Of a DNA stretch of 64,000 nt, positions 17,386 to 26,464 are shown one piece after another. The translations under genes were made by a program, and so were the position numbers. Under the pieces are notes generated by a model. The model ran no database searches, had not been told where the DNA came from, and saw nothing but the letters and a program-made list of their open reading frames with translations. The stretch's first letter is position 1. Every line of letters begins with the position of its first letter. This stretch comes from Nocardia jejuensis NBRC 103114 (lineage in GTDB: Bacteria; Actinomycetota; Actinomycetes; Mycobacteriales; Mycobacteriaceae), in contig NZ_BDBU01000043.1 of assembly GCF_001613145.1 (NCBI RefSeq), positions 62,001-126,000 on the forward strand, given 5' to 3'.

Positions 17386-17392
17386 TAGCCTA
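17386..17392. promoter_or_regulatory. Symmetrical bidirectional -10 element
   Basis: TAGCCTA reads TAGCCT on the plus strand (17386-17391) and TAGGCT on the minus strand (17392-17387). Plus transcription would start about 17398, an ATG; minus transcription about 17379, a GTG. Both transcripts would be leaderless and share one opened DNA bubble. Confidence 0.6.
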
Positions 17393-17397
17393 TGCGT

Positions 17398-17565
17398 ATG
17401 CGCTGGTGGAAGGTACTCGGTTTGGCAGGAGCAGCAGGCGTAGCCGCGACCGGAGTGGTCGTGATCCGTTCCGAACGCCAACGCCGCGCCTATACCCCCG
17501 ATCAGGTCAGAGACCGCCTACACGCCCGCCTCACCGAACCCCCCACCCCCGAACCCGACAACTGA
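17398..17565 (+). CDS. 55-residue single-pass membrane protein
   Basis: A short frame with MRWWKVLGLAGAAGVAATG, then VVVIRSERQRRAYTPDQVRD and a Pro-rich tail ending EPDN. Residues 5-23 form one membrane helix followed by a basic stretch, so the tail is cytoplasmic. This small protein recurs in Nocardia and Rhodococcus genomes and its function is unknown. ATG 17398 fits leaderless translation from TAGCCT; ATG 17392 would add two residues. A stem-loop at 17581 follows. Confidence 0.7.
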   Translation: MRWWKVLGLAGAAGVAATGVVVIRSERQRRAYTPDQVRDRLHARLTEPPTPEPDN

Positions 17566-17580
17566 TCCCCAGTCGAACAC

Positions 17581-17613
17581 GTGCCCCCGCAACGCTTTCC
17601 GGTGCGGGGGCAC
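17581..17613. terminator. Bidirectional terminator stem
   Basis: GTGCCCCCGCA and TGCGGGGGCAC form perfect 11-bp arms around an 11-nt loop between convergent genes ending at 17565 and 17659. Confidence 0.75.
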
Positions 17614-17658
17614 CTCTGACCGATCGGATACCGAGACGATCGCCGGCCCGATCCACCC

Positions 17659-18723
17659 TCAGGTGGAGGCGGGGCGGCCGGTGCTCTGACGGATGAGACG
17701 CTGTGCGCGTTCACGATCGGCGCGCAATCGGGCGCGGCGGTGGATCATCGCCTCGGCGGGTGACTCGCCGCGGGTGATGGCCTGATACACCGCGTGCGCG
17801 TCTTCGAGAGCGTCTCGGGCGCCGACGCCGGCCGCCGGGGTGATGGCGTGATCGGCGTCGCCGATCAAGAGGATCGAAGGGTTCGGTGGGGTGGCGTTGT
17901 CGAGGGGGAGGCTGCGAGCGTTGGAGACATGCACCGAATCGGTTCGAGCCAGCAGGGTTTCCAGCAGGGACGTGTTGGACGGCGTGGCGGCCTGAATCTC
18001 CCCGGCCCATTCACCGACCGGACGCACTCCAAGGTCGTCGCTGGGCAGCGGGTCGCGGGGCAGGCGCAGAAACCACAGCGCCGCGGAGTCCCCGCTCCAG
18101 ATGTGCCCGAAAGTGGAACCCTTGCCCCGCGATGTGATTTCGTCGTAGAAGTGCAATACCTCTGAGGGAGAATGTAATTCGACCGGCACCGTCGTCATGC
18201 CGTAGACGACCACGTCGCCCGAGTACACCGGGACCCTGCCGGGTTCGAGATGGGCGCGGACCACGGAGTCGATGCCATCGGCCGCGATGATCAACTCATC
18301 GACGACGGCCACGACCGGGTGGTCGTCGACATGCAGGGTGGCCACTCCCGATTCGACTTCGAGCCCGGCGATGCGGGCGCCGTGACGGGCATCGACGCCG
18401 GACTCGGCCAGGAACTCGCGCAGGACCGCGATCAGGTTGGCGCGCAACCAGACTCGGTGCCCGCTATTCGGGCGGGAGGAGTTCACCCCGGCGCTGTTCG
18501 TGTAATCCATACCGAGAGTCGAACGGGAGGCGGCATTCAACGCGTCCGCGTTCACACCCAGTCCGGTGAGCGCATCGTGACCGCGATCGTCCATGAACAG
18601 GAATGCACCGCCGGCACTCCCGGTGTGTTGCTGCTCGTACAGGGTGACCTTGTCACCTGTGCGGGCCAGCGCTCCCGCCAGAGCAGTACCGGCGATACCT
18701 CCGCCGAGAATTGTCGTCGCCAC
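17659..18723 (-). CDS. FAD-dependent monooxygenase
   Basis: 354 residues with an N-terminal Rossmann motif TTILGGGIAGTALAGALA, an acidic FAD-ribose residue after KVTLYEQ, the DG motif AADGIDSVVRAHL and the second FAD motif LLIGDADHAITPAAGVGARDALEDA. This is the para-hydroxybenzoate hydroxylase-like fold used for aromatic or polyketide hydroxylation with NAD(P)H. GTG 18723 is chosen because GGGAGGA lies 7 nt upstream; the frame extends to 18978 without support. It is divergent from the GMC oxidoreductase with a 310-bp gap. Confidence 0.87.
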   Translation of the reverse strand: MATTILGGGIAGTALAGALARTGDKVTLYEQQHTGSAGGAFLFMDDRGHDALTGLGVNADALNAASRSTLGMDYTNSAGVNSSRPNSGHRVWLRANLIAVLREFLAESGVDARHGARIAGLEVESGVATLHVDDHPVVAVVDELIIAADGIDSVVRAHLEPGRVPVYSGDVVVYGMTTVPVELHSPSEVLHFYDEITSRGKGSTFGHIWSGDSAALWFLRLPRDPLPSDDLGVRPVGEWAGEIQAATPSNTSLLETLLARTDSVHVSNARSLPLDNATPPNPSILLIGDADHAITPAAGVGARDALEDAHAVYQAITRGESPAEAMIHRRARLRADRERAQRLIRQSTGRPAST

Positions 18724-19033
18724 GAACGTCCTCCCATGTTGTGCTCGATCGCGCACAGCCATCGGAACCAATGGACCGTCTCCCCCACACCGCGAGGACT
18801 GGAATCGATACCGGCGCAAGAACCTGTACAACAGCCTGCCGCTACCACCGTACGGTGCGCCGCAACCCCTATGCGCGGGTACGACTATCGCTCGTTCCCG
18901 AGAACACTTCAGGTCGAGTCTTGCCGGATACTGAAAACGGGGGTCGCGCACGGACTCTTTCGAGTAGTTTCGCAACACGTTCCAGTTTTGCCGACGACTC
19001 GTGGCGGGGCTGGGTGGGGAGAAGGATTTGATC
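18724..19033. other. Divergent intergenic region with 12-bp palindrome
   Basis: The space between the FAD monooxygenase and the GMC oxidoreductase holds a perfect palindrome CACCGTACGGTG at 18846-18857, an operator-like site. No gene was recognised. Both promoters should lie here. Confidence 0.45.
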
Positions 19034-20626
19034 GTGGCGGATTACATCATCGTCGGCTCCGGGAGCGCCGGGGCCATCATCGCTCGGCGCTTGGCCGATA
19101 CCGGGACCGAGGTCACGCTGATCGAGGCGGGACGGCGGGACAACACCCGGCTGGTGCGTAAGCCCGGGATGATCGGGCCGCTGCACAGCGTTCCGCAATT
19201 GAAGAAGAAGATCGACTGGGGGCATTACACGGTCGAGCAGAAACACGCACTGGGCCGCACCATTCCGCAGACGCACGGGAAGGTGGTCGGCGGATCGAGC
19301 TCGGTGAACGGCATGGTGTTCGTGCGCGGAAACCGGCAGAACTTCGATGATTGGGCCGCGGAAGGCAATTCGGGGTGGGCGTACGACGAGGTGCTGCCCA
19401 GCTTCAAGAAGTTCGAGTCGTTCGAGGACGGCGCCGATCGATTCCGTGGGGACTCCGGGCCGATCAAGGTGATCCGATCGCGTGATCTGACGCCCGCCTC
19501 CGAGTCCTTCATCCAGGCGCTGACCGAAACCACCGGCGCGGCACGCAATCCCGACTACAACGGGGCCGAGCAGGAAGGCGTGTCGCTCTTCCAGCAGAGC
19601 AACAGCAACGGATTGCGCTCGAGTACGTCGGTCGGATATCTCGATGATCGGCCGAAAAACCTGACCGTGCTGGCGAATACGCATGTGCTGCGTGTCGTGA
19701 TCGAGAACGGCCGCGCCACGGGCGTGGAGTGCCGAACCGAGCGCGGCACCGAAATACTGCGCGCCGAACGCGAAGTGATCGTCAGCGCGGGCACATTCGG
19801 CTCCGCGCAGCTGCTCATGCTCTCGGGCATCGGCCCGGCCGATCATCTACGCGCCTTCGACATCGACGTCGTCGCCGATCTCCCCGTCGGCGACAACCTG
19901 CACGATCACCTGTTCGTCCCGATGAGCTTCGCGATGCCGACCGCCGTGAACCGTTCCGCGCCGGGATATTTCGCACGCGCCCTGCTCCGGGAGTCGTTGC
20001 GCAACAACAGCACCTGGCTCGCACGCAGCGTGTTCGAGGTCGTCGCGTTCCTACGCACCCCGCACGCGGCGGGCATTCCCGACCTGCAACTGCACGTGCT
20101 GCCGTGGGGGTACCCCGGCCCCAATCAGGATGCCCCGATCCGCCACACCCCCGATCCGCGCCGGTCGCTGACCATCCTGGTGACCATGATCTACCCGCAG
20201 AGCCGCGGCACCCTGCGACTGACCTCCTCCGACCCCACCGCGGCGCCCGCCATCGACCCCGATTACCTGGCCGAGCAGCGGGACCTGGACACCCTCGCGT
20301 ACGGAATGGAGCTGACCCGAGAGATCATGGCCGCCAAGTCGATCGGCGATCTGGTGGACGCGGAGATCTCCCCCGGCCCGCAGTACCCGGGCCGCACGGA
20401 ACTGGCCGCCGAGATCCCGAACCGGGCGACCACCGTCTACCACCCCGTCGGCACCTGCCGCATGGGCGTGGACGAGCGCGCGGTCGTCGATCCGATGCTG
20501 CGGGTGCGCGGCGTGGAAGGTCTCCGAGTCGCCGACGCGTCGATCATGCCCAGCATCGTCGGCGGCAACACCAATGCCGCCACCATGATGATCGGCGAAC
20601 ACGCGGCCTCGATCATCCTGGGCTGA
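19034..20626 (+). CDS. GMC family FAD oxidoreductase (choline dehydrogenase-like)
   Basis: 530 residues. ADYIIVGSGSAGAIIARRLAD is the FAD Rossmann motif, HGKVVGGSSSVNGMVFVRGN the GMC signature 1, and GTFGSAQLLMLSGIGP signature 2. The C-terminal block YHPVGTCRMG holds the catalytic His, and GGNTNAATMMIGEHAA closes the FAD domain. These enzymes oxidise alcohols, such as choline, sugars or aliphatic alcohols. GTG 19034 has AGAAGGA 8 nt upstream; TTG 19028 is an alternative. The substrate is not deducible. The divergent monooxygenase suggests a shared oxidative pathway, by inference only. Confidence 0.88.
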   Translation: MADYIIVGSGSAGAIIARRLADTGTEVTLIEAGRRDNTRLVRKPGMIGPLHSVPQLKKKIDWGHYTVEQKHALGRTIPQTHGKVVGGSSSVNGMVFVRGNRQNFDDWAAEGNSGWAYDEVLPSFKKFESFEDGADRFRGDSGPIKVIRSRDLTPASESFIQALTETTGAARNPDYNGAEQEGVSLFQQSNSNGLRSSTSVGYLDDRPKNLTVLANTHVLRVVIENGRATGVECRTERGTEILRAEREVIVSAGTFGSAQLLMLSGIGPADHLRAFDIDVVADLPVGDNLHDHLFVPMSFAMPTAVNRSAPGYFARALLRESLRNNSTWLARSVFEVVAFLRTPHAAGIPDLQLHVLPWGYPGPNQDAPIRHTPDPRRSLTILVTMIYPQSRGTLRLTSSDPTAAPAIDPDYLAEQRDLDTLAYGMELTREIMAAKSIGDLVDAEISPGPQYPGRTELAAEIPNRATTVYHPVGTCRMGVDERAVVDPMLRVRGVEGLRVADASIMPSIVGGNTNAATMMIGEHAASIILG

Positions 20627-20720
20627 AACGACTTCGGGAAATCACGCGCTCCTGAGCGACGGGGCCGGTCGACTGTCCGGTGCGATCGTGGCCGTGAAAC
20701 GCACCGCGGGGCGCCGCGTC

Positions 20721-21977
20721 TCAGCGAGTCGGCGACGGCCCGGTCTCGGGTCGAGCGGGGTCGTGGCCGGGGAGCGCGTTCGCACCGTAGAAGGTGGGGA
20801 GCATGCCCTTGACCAGCACCAGGGCCGAGCCCTCCCCCGAGGGCACAGTCGCCAGATTGGTCGCCACGACGATGGTCAGGCCGGAGTCGGGATCCGAGCC
20901 CATGAAGGTCATGAAGCCGGGCATCTGGCCGTCGTGACCCAGCAGGTGCTCGCCGAATCGGACGATGCCGAGGCCGTATCCGGCCATGGCCGGGTTGGCC
21001 GGATCGATCGGCTGGATGCTGTCGATCCGGGTCTGCTGCATCCTCGCGTCGAGCAGGCCGCCGTCGGCGAGGGCCTTCACGTAGGTGGCCATATCACCGA
21101 CGGTGGAGATCATCGCGCCGGCCGTCCAGGTCCAGGACGGGCTGGCGGTGGTCTGATCGGCCGGTTTCAGGGTTCCTGCCAGCGCCGCTGCCTGCTGGTC
21201 CGGCGGGAGGGCGAACGTGTCGATCGTGGACACGTTGGTGCCGAACGCGTAGCCCTGCGGATGCGGGTCCGGGATCGAGGAATCCGTTGCCGCGGGGAAC
21301 GAGGTGTTCCTCAGCCCGAGCCGATCGAAGACGTCCCGCCGGAAGCTGTCGCCGACCGGCTCGCCCGTGACCTTCTCGATGACCAGCCCGAGCAGAATGG
21401 TGTTGGTGTTCGAGTATTCGAACCGCTCCCCCGGCGCGAAATTCACCGGATGCGCGAACGCGATGTCCAGCAACTGCCGGGTCGTCCACACCCGCGTCGG
21501 ATCGTTGTCGAGGTCGGCGTTGAACTGTTCGTCGAAGGTGTAGCTGTAGAGACCGCTGCGCATCTCCGCGAGCTGGGCCAGGGTGATCCGATCACCGTTC
21601 GGCACATCCGGCACGTACTTGCCGATCGGATCGTCCAGCGCGAGTTTGCCCGCCTGCGCCAACTGCATGAGCACGGTGACGGTCACGGTCTTGGTGTTGC
21701 TGCCGAACCGGAAATGGTCCTCCGCGGTGATGGGCGTGTCCGTGCCGAGCCGCCCGGTGCCGAAAGTCGCGGTCCAATCCCCCTCCTTCGGAGACTTGAC
21801 CAGCACCACCGCCCCCGGAATGACGTTGTCCTTCATCAATTCATCGATGACGGGCCGCAGTGTCGCGGCATACGCGGGCTCGGTCGATTCTTGAGAATCG
21901 CTGGACGATCCGCATCCCACCGCGACCGTCAACACCACGGTCGCGACGACCACCCCTACACCCCGCCGGTATCCCAT
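20721..21977 (-). CDS. Serine hydrolase lipoprotein (class C beta-lactamase-like)
   Basis: 418 residues with lipobox VAVGC near residue 22 followed by a Ser-rich linker. The class C/D-alanyl esterase motifs are all present: SxxK in FGSNTKTVT, YxN in EYSNTN, and HxG in LGHDGQMPGF. The fold covers esterases, D-aminopeptidases and carboxypeptidases as well as beta-lactamases; the Nocardia/Mycobacterium lipoproteins of this type are mostly esterase-like. It is exposed on the outer face of the membrane. It is convergent with the GMC gene and divergent from the aldo/keto reductase promoter. Confidence 0.87.
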   Translation of the reverse strand: MGYRRGVGVVVATVVLTVAVGCGSSSDSQESTEPAYAATLRPVIDELMKDNVIPGAVVLVKSPKEGDWTATFGTGRLGTDTPITAEDHFRFGSNTKTVTVTVLMQLAQAGKLALDDPIGKYVPDVPNGDRITLAQLAEMRSGLYSYTFDEQFNADLDNDPTRVWTTRQLLDIAFAHPVNFAPGERFEYSNTNTILLGLVIEKVTGEPVGDSFRRDVFDRLGLRNTSFPAATDSSIPDPHPQGYAFGTNVSTIDTFALPPDQQAAALAGTLKPADQTTASPSWTWTAGAMISTVGDMATYVKALADGGLLDARMQQTRIDSIQPIDPANPAMAGYGLGIVRFGEHLLGHDGQMPGFMTFMGSDPDSGLTIVVATNLATVPSGEGSALVLVKGMLPTFYGANALPGHDPARPETGPSPTR

Positions 21978-22092
21978 AATTCTCCGTCCGGGTCCACTGG
22001 CACGTGGTTACGAAGTGTTAGCCAGAATAAACCCGTACCGATCGGTCTCGAAGGGAAACGACGGTCCCGCTCGACGCACGCTCGAATCGCGG

Positions 22093-22123
22093 TTGACTTG
22101 GAGTGGGCTCCAGGTCGTAGCGT
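22093..22123 (+). promoter_or_regulatory. MerR-type promoter with 19-bp spacer
   Basis: TTGACT (22093-22098) and TAGCGT (22118-22123) are 19 bp apart, the over-long spacing of promoters activated by MerR-family proteins. The spacer holds a dyad CTTGGAG-TGGG-CTCCAGG with one mismatch. It drives the aldo/keto reductase at 22185. A perfect GTGAGC-GAG-GCTCAC hairpin follows at 22132-22146 in the leader. Confidence 0.7.
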
Positions 22124-22184
22124 CGGTAGTTGTGAGCGAGGCTCACGAGAGAAGCCATCGGCGTCACCAAGGAGGACATCCCGC

Positions 22185-23168
<984 letters not shown>

Positions 23169-23178
23169 GAACGAATCG

Positions 23179-23211
23179 ACTCGGGCGCGCGGCACTCCCG
23201 AACGCCCGAGT
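23179..23211 (+). terminator. Stem-loop after aldo/keto reductase
   Basis: ACTCGGGCG (23179-23187) and CGCCCGAGT (23203-23211) are perfect 9-bp arms with a 15-nt loop, 10 bp after the stop codon. Confidence 0.6.
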
Positions 23212-23620
23212 TCGGCACCGTAAATTGTTCCCTCGCAGCATGATCGGCGCGTATCGCGTTCCACCGCCGCTGAAACGTCTGCCCACCGGGTAGTTCTCGC
23301 CCACCCAGAATTCCCCTTCGGCCGGACGCTCCCGGCCACTGCCCCCCACACGCCGGTGTCCTTCGCGTCGCAGTCCCGTGAGCGGGACCGCCTCGCCTTC
23401 CGGTGCGCCCGCACGGAAGCCTCGGACCGTGCCGACCCGGAAACGACAAACCCTTCGAATGTGACGGCCACCCGAGGGTGTCGAATTCCGCCGCAAACAT
23501 CGCCGGGAATCCGAAATCCGCCGATTCCCGGCGATCGTGGTGACATCGAAGAGCTCCTGATCGAAGACTGTGCAGGTCCGATCGAACCCACCGTGAACAC
23601 CGGATGGAAGGAGACAGACC
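23212..23620. other. Gene-free leader with 13-bp inverted repeat (23499-23535)
   Basis: No gene was recognised in these 409 bp. ATCGCCGGGAATC (23499-23511) and GATTCCCGGCGAT (23523-23535) are perfect 13-bp arms with an 11-nt spacer, 86 bp before the surface-protein start. It could be an operator, an mRNA leader structure or a terminator for upstream read-through. Confidence 0.55.
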
Positions 23621-24592
23621 ATGCGCCACAACCCGGAGGCTCGCACCGCGCACCGGACGATCGCCGGAATCACCGCCGCCACCGCGCTCACATTTCTCGG
23701 CGCACCCGCGGCCATGGCGGACCCGATCCCGATCCCGGAGATCGGTACCGGATCGACCGGGGTGGGCGATGGGCTGGGAACCGGTTCCGCGTCCGCCTCG
23801 GCAGGTCTCACCGACTCGGGAAGCGCGCTCGTGGCCGAGCCGCTCGGAGTGGGCAGCGCCGGTGTGGGTGGTGAGCTCGGCAGCGCCGCCGCAGGCAGCT
23901 CGGACGGTGTGGCCACACTCGAACTGGGCAGCGCCGAAGCCGCCGAAGCGCCCGGAAGTGCGGTCAGCGGAAGCGGTCTCGGCAGCGCCGCGGTTGGCAG
24001 CGCAGCGAGCGAGAGCGCCGAGTCCGGCAGTGCGCTCGGTCTGGGCAGCGCCGCAGCGGCCGGGAGCGTCGAGACCGGCAGCGCCCTGGGTCTGGGCAGC
24101 GCGGCGGCGGGCAGCGCGGCGGCCGGGAGCGCAGCAGCGGGCAGCGCGGCCGGAAGTGCCGCACTGGGCAGTGCCGCCGGGGGAGCTCTGGGGCTCGGCC
24201 TCGGGCAGCTCGCTCCCCCGCCGTCTCCAGATCCCGGGCCCGTGCCCGGACCCGAGTCTGGGCGGCCCGATCCGCGATCCGGATCCCCTGCGCAGCAACA
24301 CCCTTCGCGTCCGCAGCCGCCGCAGCACGCCCCGGCCCATCCCGGCACGATTCTCACACCGGCTGCCGCGCCCGGGCCGAAGGCCGGCGGTCCCGAAACA
24401 CTGGACTCGAACGGACCTCGCTCGACCATCCCCCGCGGCTACCCGGAAACCGGCGCCGGCGGTCGCTGGTTCCAGACCGACCGCACGATACTCGGTATCT
24501 TCGCGCTGATCTCGTTCCTGGCGGCCGGGTTCGGCGCCTACACCACAGCGAGTCCGGCACGGCGACAACGGAACTCGAACGCACCGCGATGA
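23621..24592 (+). CDS. Cell-wall-anchored GS-rich protein with YPETG sorting signal
   Basis: 323 residues: a signal peptide (cleavage after AAMA near residue 33), a long Gly-Ser-Ala repeat region (LGSAAAGSAAAGSAAAGSAA and similar, residues about 60-190), a Pro-rich spacer, then GYPETGAGG, a membrane helix TILGIFALISFLAAGFGAY and a basic tail ARRQRNSN. This is a complete cell-wall sorting signal, with YPETG in place of LPXTG. GGAAGGAGA precedes the ATG. Its stop overlaps the start of the class F sortase by 4 nt, so the sortase is the likely anchoring enzyme. Confidence 0.8.
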   Translation: MRHNPEARTAHRTIAGITAATALTFLGAPAAMADPIPIPEIGTGSTGVGDGLGTGSASASAGLTDSGSALVAEPLGVGSAGVGGELGSAAAGSSDGVATLELGSAEAAEAPGSAVSGSGLGSAAVGSAASESAESGSALGLGSAAAAGSVETGSALGLGSAAAGSAAAGSAAAGSAAGSAALGSAAGGALGLGLGQLAPPPSPDPGPVPGPESGRPDPRSGSPAQQHPSRPQPPQHAPAHPGTILTPAAAPGPKAGGPETLDSNGPRSTIPRGYPETGAGGRWFQTDRTILGIFALISFLAAGFGAYTTASPARRQRNSNAPR

Positions 24593-25227
24593 GCGCCGGC
24601 ACCCGCCTGTTCCGGCCGACGCTGGCCGCGATGACGCTGACCCTGACGATCGGCCTCTGGGGCACGGCCGAACGAGCCGGACCGGAGCCTCCACCCGAAA
24701 CCGGCGACACCCGCATCGATATCGAACCGACCCGTGCGCAACCGCTTTCGCGTTCCGTCCCGGTGCATCTGGACGTTCCGGCAATCGATTTGTCCACTCC
24801 GATGGACCGTCTCGGCACGAACGCCGACGGCACCGTCGCCGAGCCCGGCCGATTCGACGAACCGTACTGGTACTCTCCCGGCCCGGCGCCGGGCGAACTC
24901 GGCTCCTCGGTCATTCTCGGCCACGTCGACTCCACGACGGGACCAGCGGTGTTCTTCCGACTCGGCGCCGTTCGGGCCGGTGCTCGGATCGATGTGACGA
25001 GAGCCGACGGCAGCGTCGCCCGATTCGTCGTCACTCGCACCGCGACGGTCGAGAAGGGTGCCTTTCCGTCCGACGAGGTCTACCGGTCGCACGGGGACAG
25101 CGAACTGCGGCTGATCACCTGCGCGGGCGTCTTCGACAGGGAGCAGCGCCGCTATCTCTCGAATCTCATCGTCACCGCGGTGCTCGAGTCTCCGGCAACG
25201 GCTTCGGAGTCGGTCGAAAACCATTGA
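24589..25227 (+). CDS. Class F sortase
   Basis: 212 residues with an N-terminal membrane or signal segment and a sortase core: VHLDVPAIDLSTPMDRLGTN, SPGPAPGELGSSVILGHVDS with the catalytic His, ELRLITCAGVFD with the catalytic Cys, and RRYLSNLIV with the transition-state Arg. The short core and TGPAVFFRL match class F enzymes of actinobacteria. It would attach its overlapping neighbour to peptidoglycan by cutting YPETG between Thr and Gly. The ATG overlaps the upstream stop (ATGA), indicating translational coupling. Confidence 0.88.
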   Translation: MSAGTRLFRPTLAAMTLTLTIGLWGTAERAGPEPPPETGDTRIDIEPTRAQPLSRSVPVHLDVPAIDLSTPMDRLGTNADGTVAEPGRFDEPYWYSPGPAPGELGSSVILGHVDSTTGPAVFFRLGAVRAGARIDVTRADGSVARFVVTRTATVEKGAFPSDEVYRSHGDSELRLITCAGVFDREQRRYLSNLIVTAVLESPATASESVENH

Positions 25228-25246
25228 TAAACAAGGAGATACCTTC

Positions 25247-25348
25247 ATGTTCACGAGCAAGCGACCGGCACCGGCGGCGATACTCACACGACAGGCGGCA
25301 ACGGCGCACCCTGCGTGGTTCCGGCACCGGGGCAGGTCGTCACCATGA
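25247..25348 (+). pseudogene. Short frame after sortase, possibly a frameshifted gene
   Basis: ATG 25247 has a good AAGGAG site 8 nt upstream, but the frame closes after 33 residues (MFTSKRPAPAAILTRQAATA then HPAWFRHRGRSSP). At 25345 an ATGA overlap opens a 30-residue frame ending at 25437. In that second frame the DNA reads without a stop back to 25231 and looks protein-like (ATGTGGDTHTTGGNGAPCVV, PAPGQVVTM). A single indel would join a start in frame one to this longer frame. It may be a decayed third gene of the sortase operon or two tiny real genes. Confidence 0.35.
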
Positions 25349-25411
25349 CCCCGCGCGCCATCGTGACCACCTCGGGCGCAACGCGGTTCAGCATCCCGAT
25401 CTGGTCGCGAC

Positions 25412-26377
25412 TCACGCGGCGTACCTACGCTGCTTGAGAATGCGGACCACCGGCGCGCTCTCGTAGCGGGTGACACCCGCGAGCGACCCGATCACACCGG
25501 ACAAGTAGTCGTACAATGCCCGATCATCCGGAACGACCACGCTCGCAATAAGATTCGTCGCACCGGTGGTCGCCGAGACCGACGAAATCTCGCGATGTCC
25601 GGCCAACTCCTTACCGATGTCGTCGAGCCGCGCCGGTTCGACATCGAGCCACAGGCCCGCCCGGGTGCACAGCCCGAACATCCGCCAGTCGAGCTCGATT
25701 CCGAAATTGAGGACCCCGCATTCGCGCAGTTCTCCCACCCGGCGTCGCACCGTACTCGGCGAACTGCCGCACTCCTTGGCCAGCCGCTCGAAGTCCATGC
25801 GGCCATCGATGATCAATTGCGCACGCAGGCGGTGGTCGAAGGAGCTGAGCGGCACCCGGCCGGTAGGTGCCGGCACCCCCGCCCGCAGCGCCGTGATCTG
25901 ATCGGCGCTCAACGGACCGTGCTTGGCGATGAAACTGATCTCCTCGATGGCGAAGGCATGCAGCAGGCGTTGCGCGGTGATGCTCTCGACCCGGGGCGTG
26001 TGCGGCAGTTTGGTCATCATCAGCGCCGTGCTCTTCTCGTCCGTGTCGTTCTGCGCCGCGCAGGTCACCTCGGTGCCGCCGGAAATCAACGTCACCCAGG
26101 TCGTGTCGGGTCGGCGAGCCAGGGCATCGGCGATCGGTATCGACGCACCCGGCCCGCAACCGATTCGGAGGAACCACACGGATTGGCCGAGCATTTCCAT
26201 ATGGCTGTGGGCGATCACCCGTAGGGCGCCCTCGGCCCGCATTCGCTCGTATCGGCGCGCGACCGTCTTGTCCGACGCTCCGAGCACGGCCCCGATCAGG
26301 CTGAACGACGCCCGGCCGTCGACGAACAGCGCGTGCGCGATCTGACGATCCAGTTCGTCGAATCGGTCCGACTCCAT
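25412..26377 (-). CDS. Tandem Lrp/AsnC family transcriptional regulator
   Basis: 321 residues, about twice a normal AsnC protein, with two HTH-RAM units. The first HTH is DELDRQIAHALFVDGRASFS to KTVARRYERMRAEGALRV; the second is SFDHRLRAQLIIDGRMDFER to STVRRRVGELRECGVLNF. Each is followed by a ligand-binding ferredoxin-like segment. Actinobacterial double-AsnC proteins usually control amino-acid or drug-efflux neighbours. ATG 26377 fits the family start. It is divergent from the secreted protein at 26465, which it may regulate. Confidence 0.85.
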   Translation of the reverse strand: MESDRFDELDRQIAHALFVDGRASFSLIGAVLGASDKTVARRYERMRAEGALRVIAHSHMEMLGQSVWFLRIGCGPGASIPIADALARRPDTTWVTLISGGTEVTCAAQNDTDEKSTALMMTKLPHTPRVESITAQRLLHAFAIEEISFIAKHGPLSADQITALRAGVPAPTGRVPLSSFDHRLRAQLIIDGRMDFERLAKECGSSPSTVRRRVGELRECGVLNFGIELDWRMFGLCTRAGLWLDVEPARLDDIGKELAGHREISSVSATTGATNLIASVVVPDDRALYDYLSGVIGSLAGVTRYESAPVVRILKQRRYAA

Positions 26378-26464
26378 GGCCGCAGCATACCGACGGCAAC
26401 TCTTCACTCGGCGCCACCACGAATCAAGAAATCCTCAGCCGTACCGACACCAGGAGCAATCGAT

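Noticed and set aside
20688..22184. Upstream extension of the aldo/keto reductase frame by about 500 codons
   Set aside because: It overlaps the serine hydrolase gene on the other strand; a strong RBS and the MerR-type promoter place the start at 22185.
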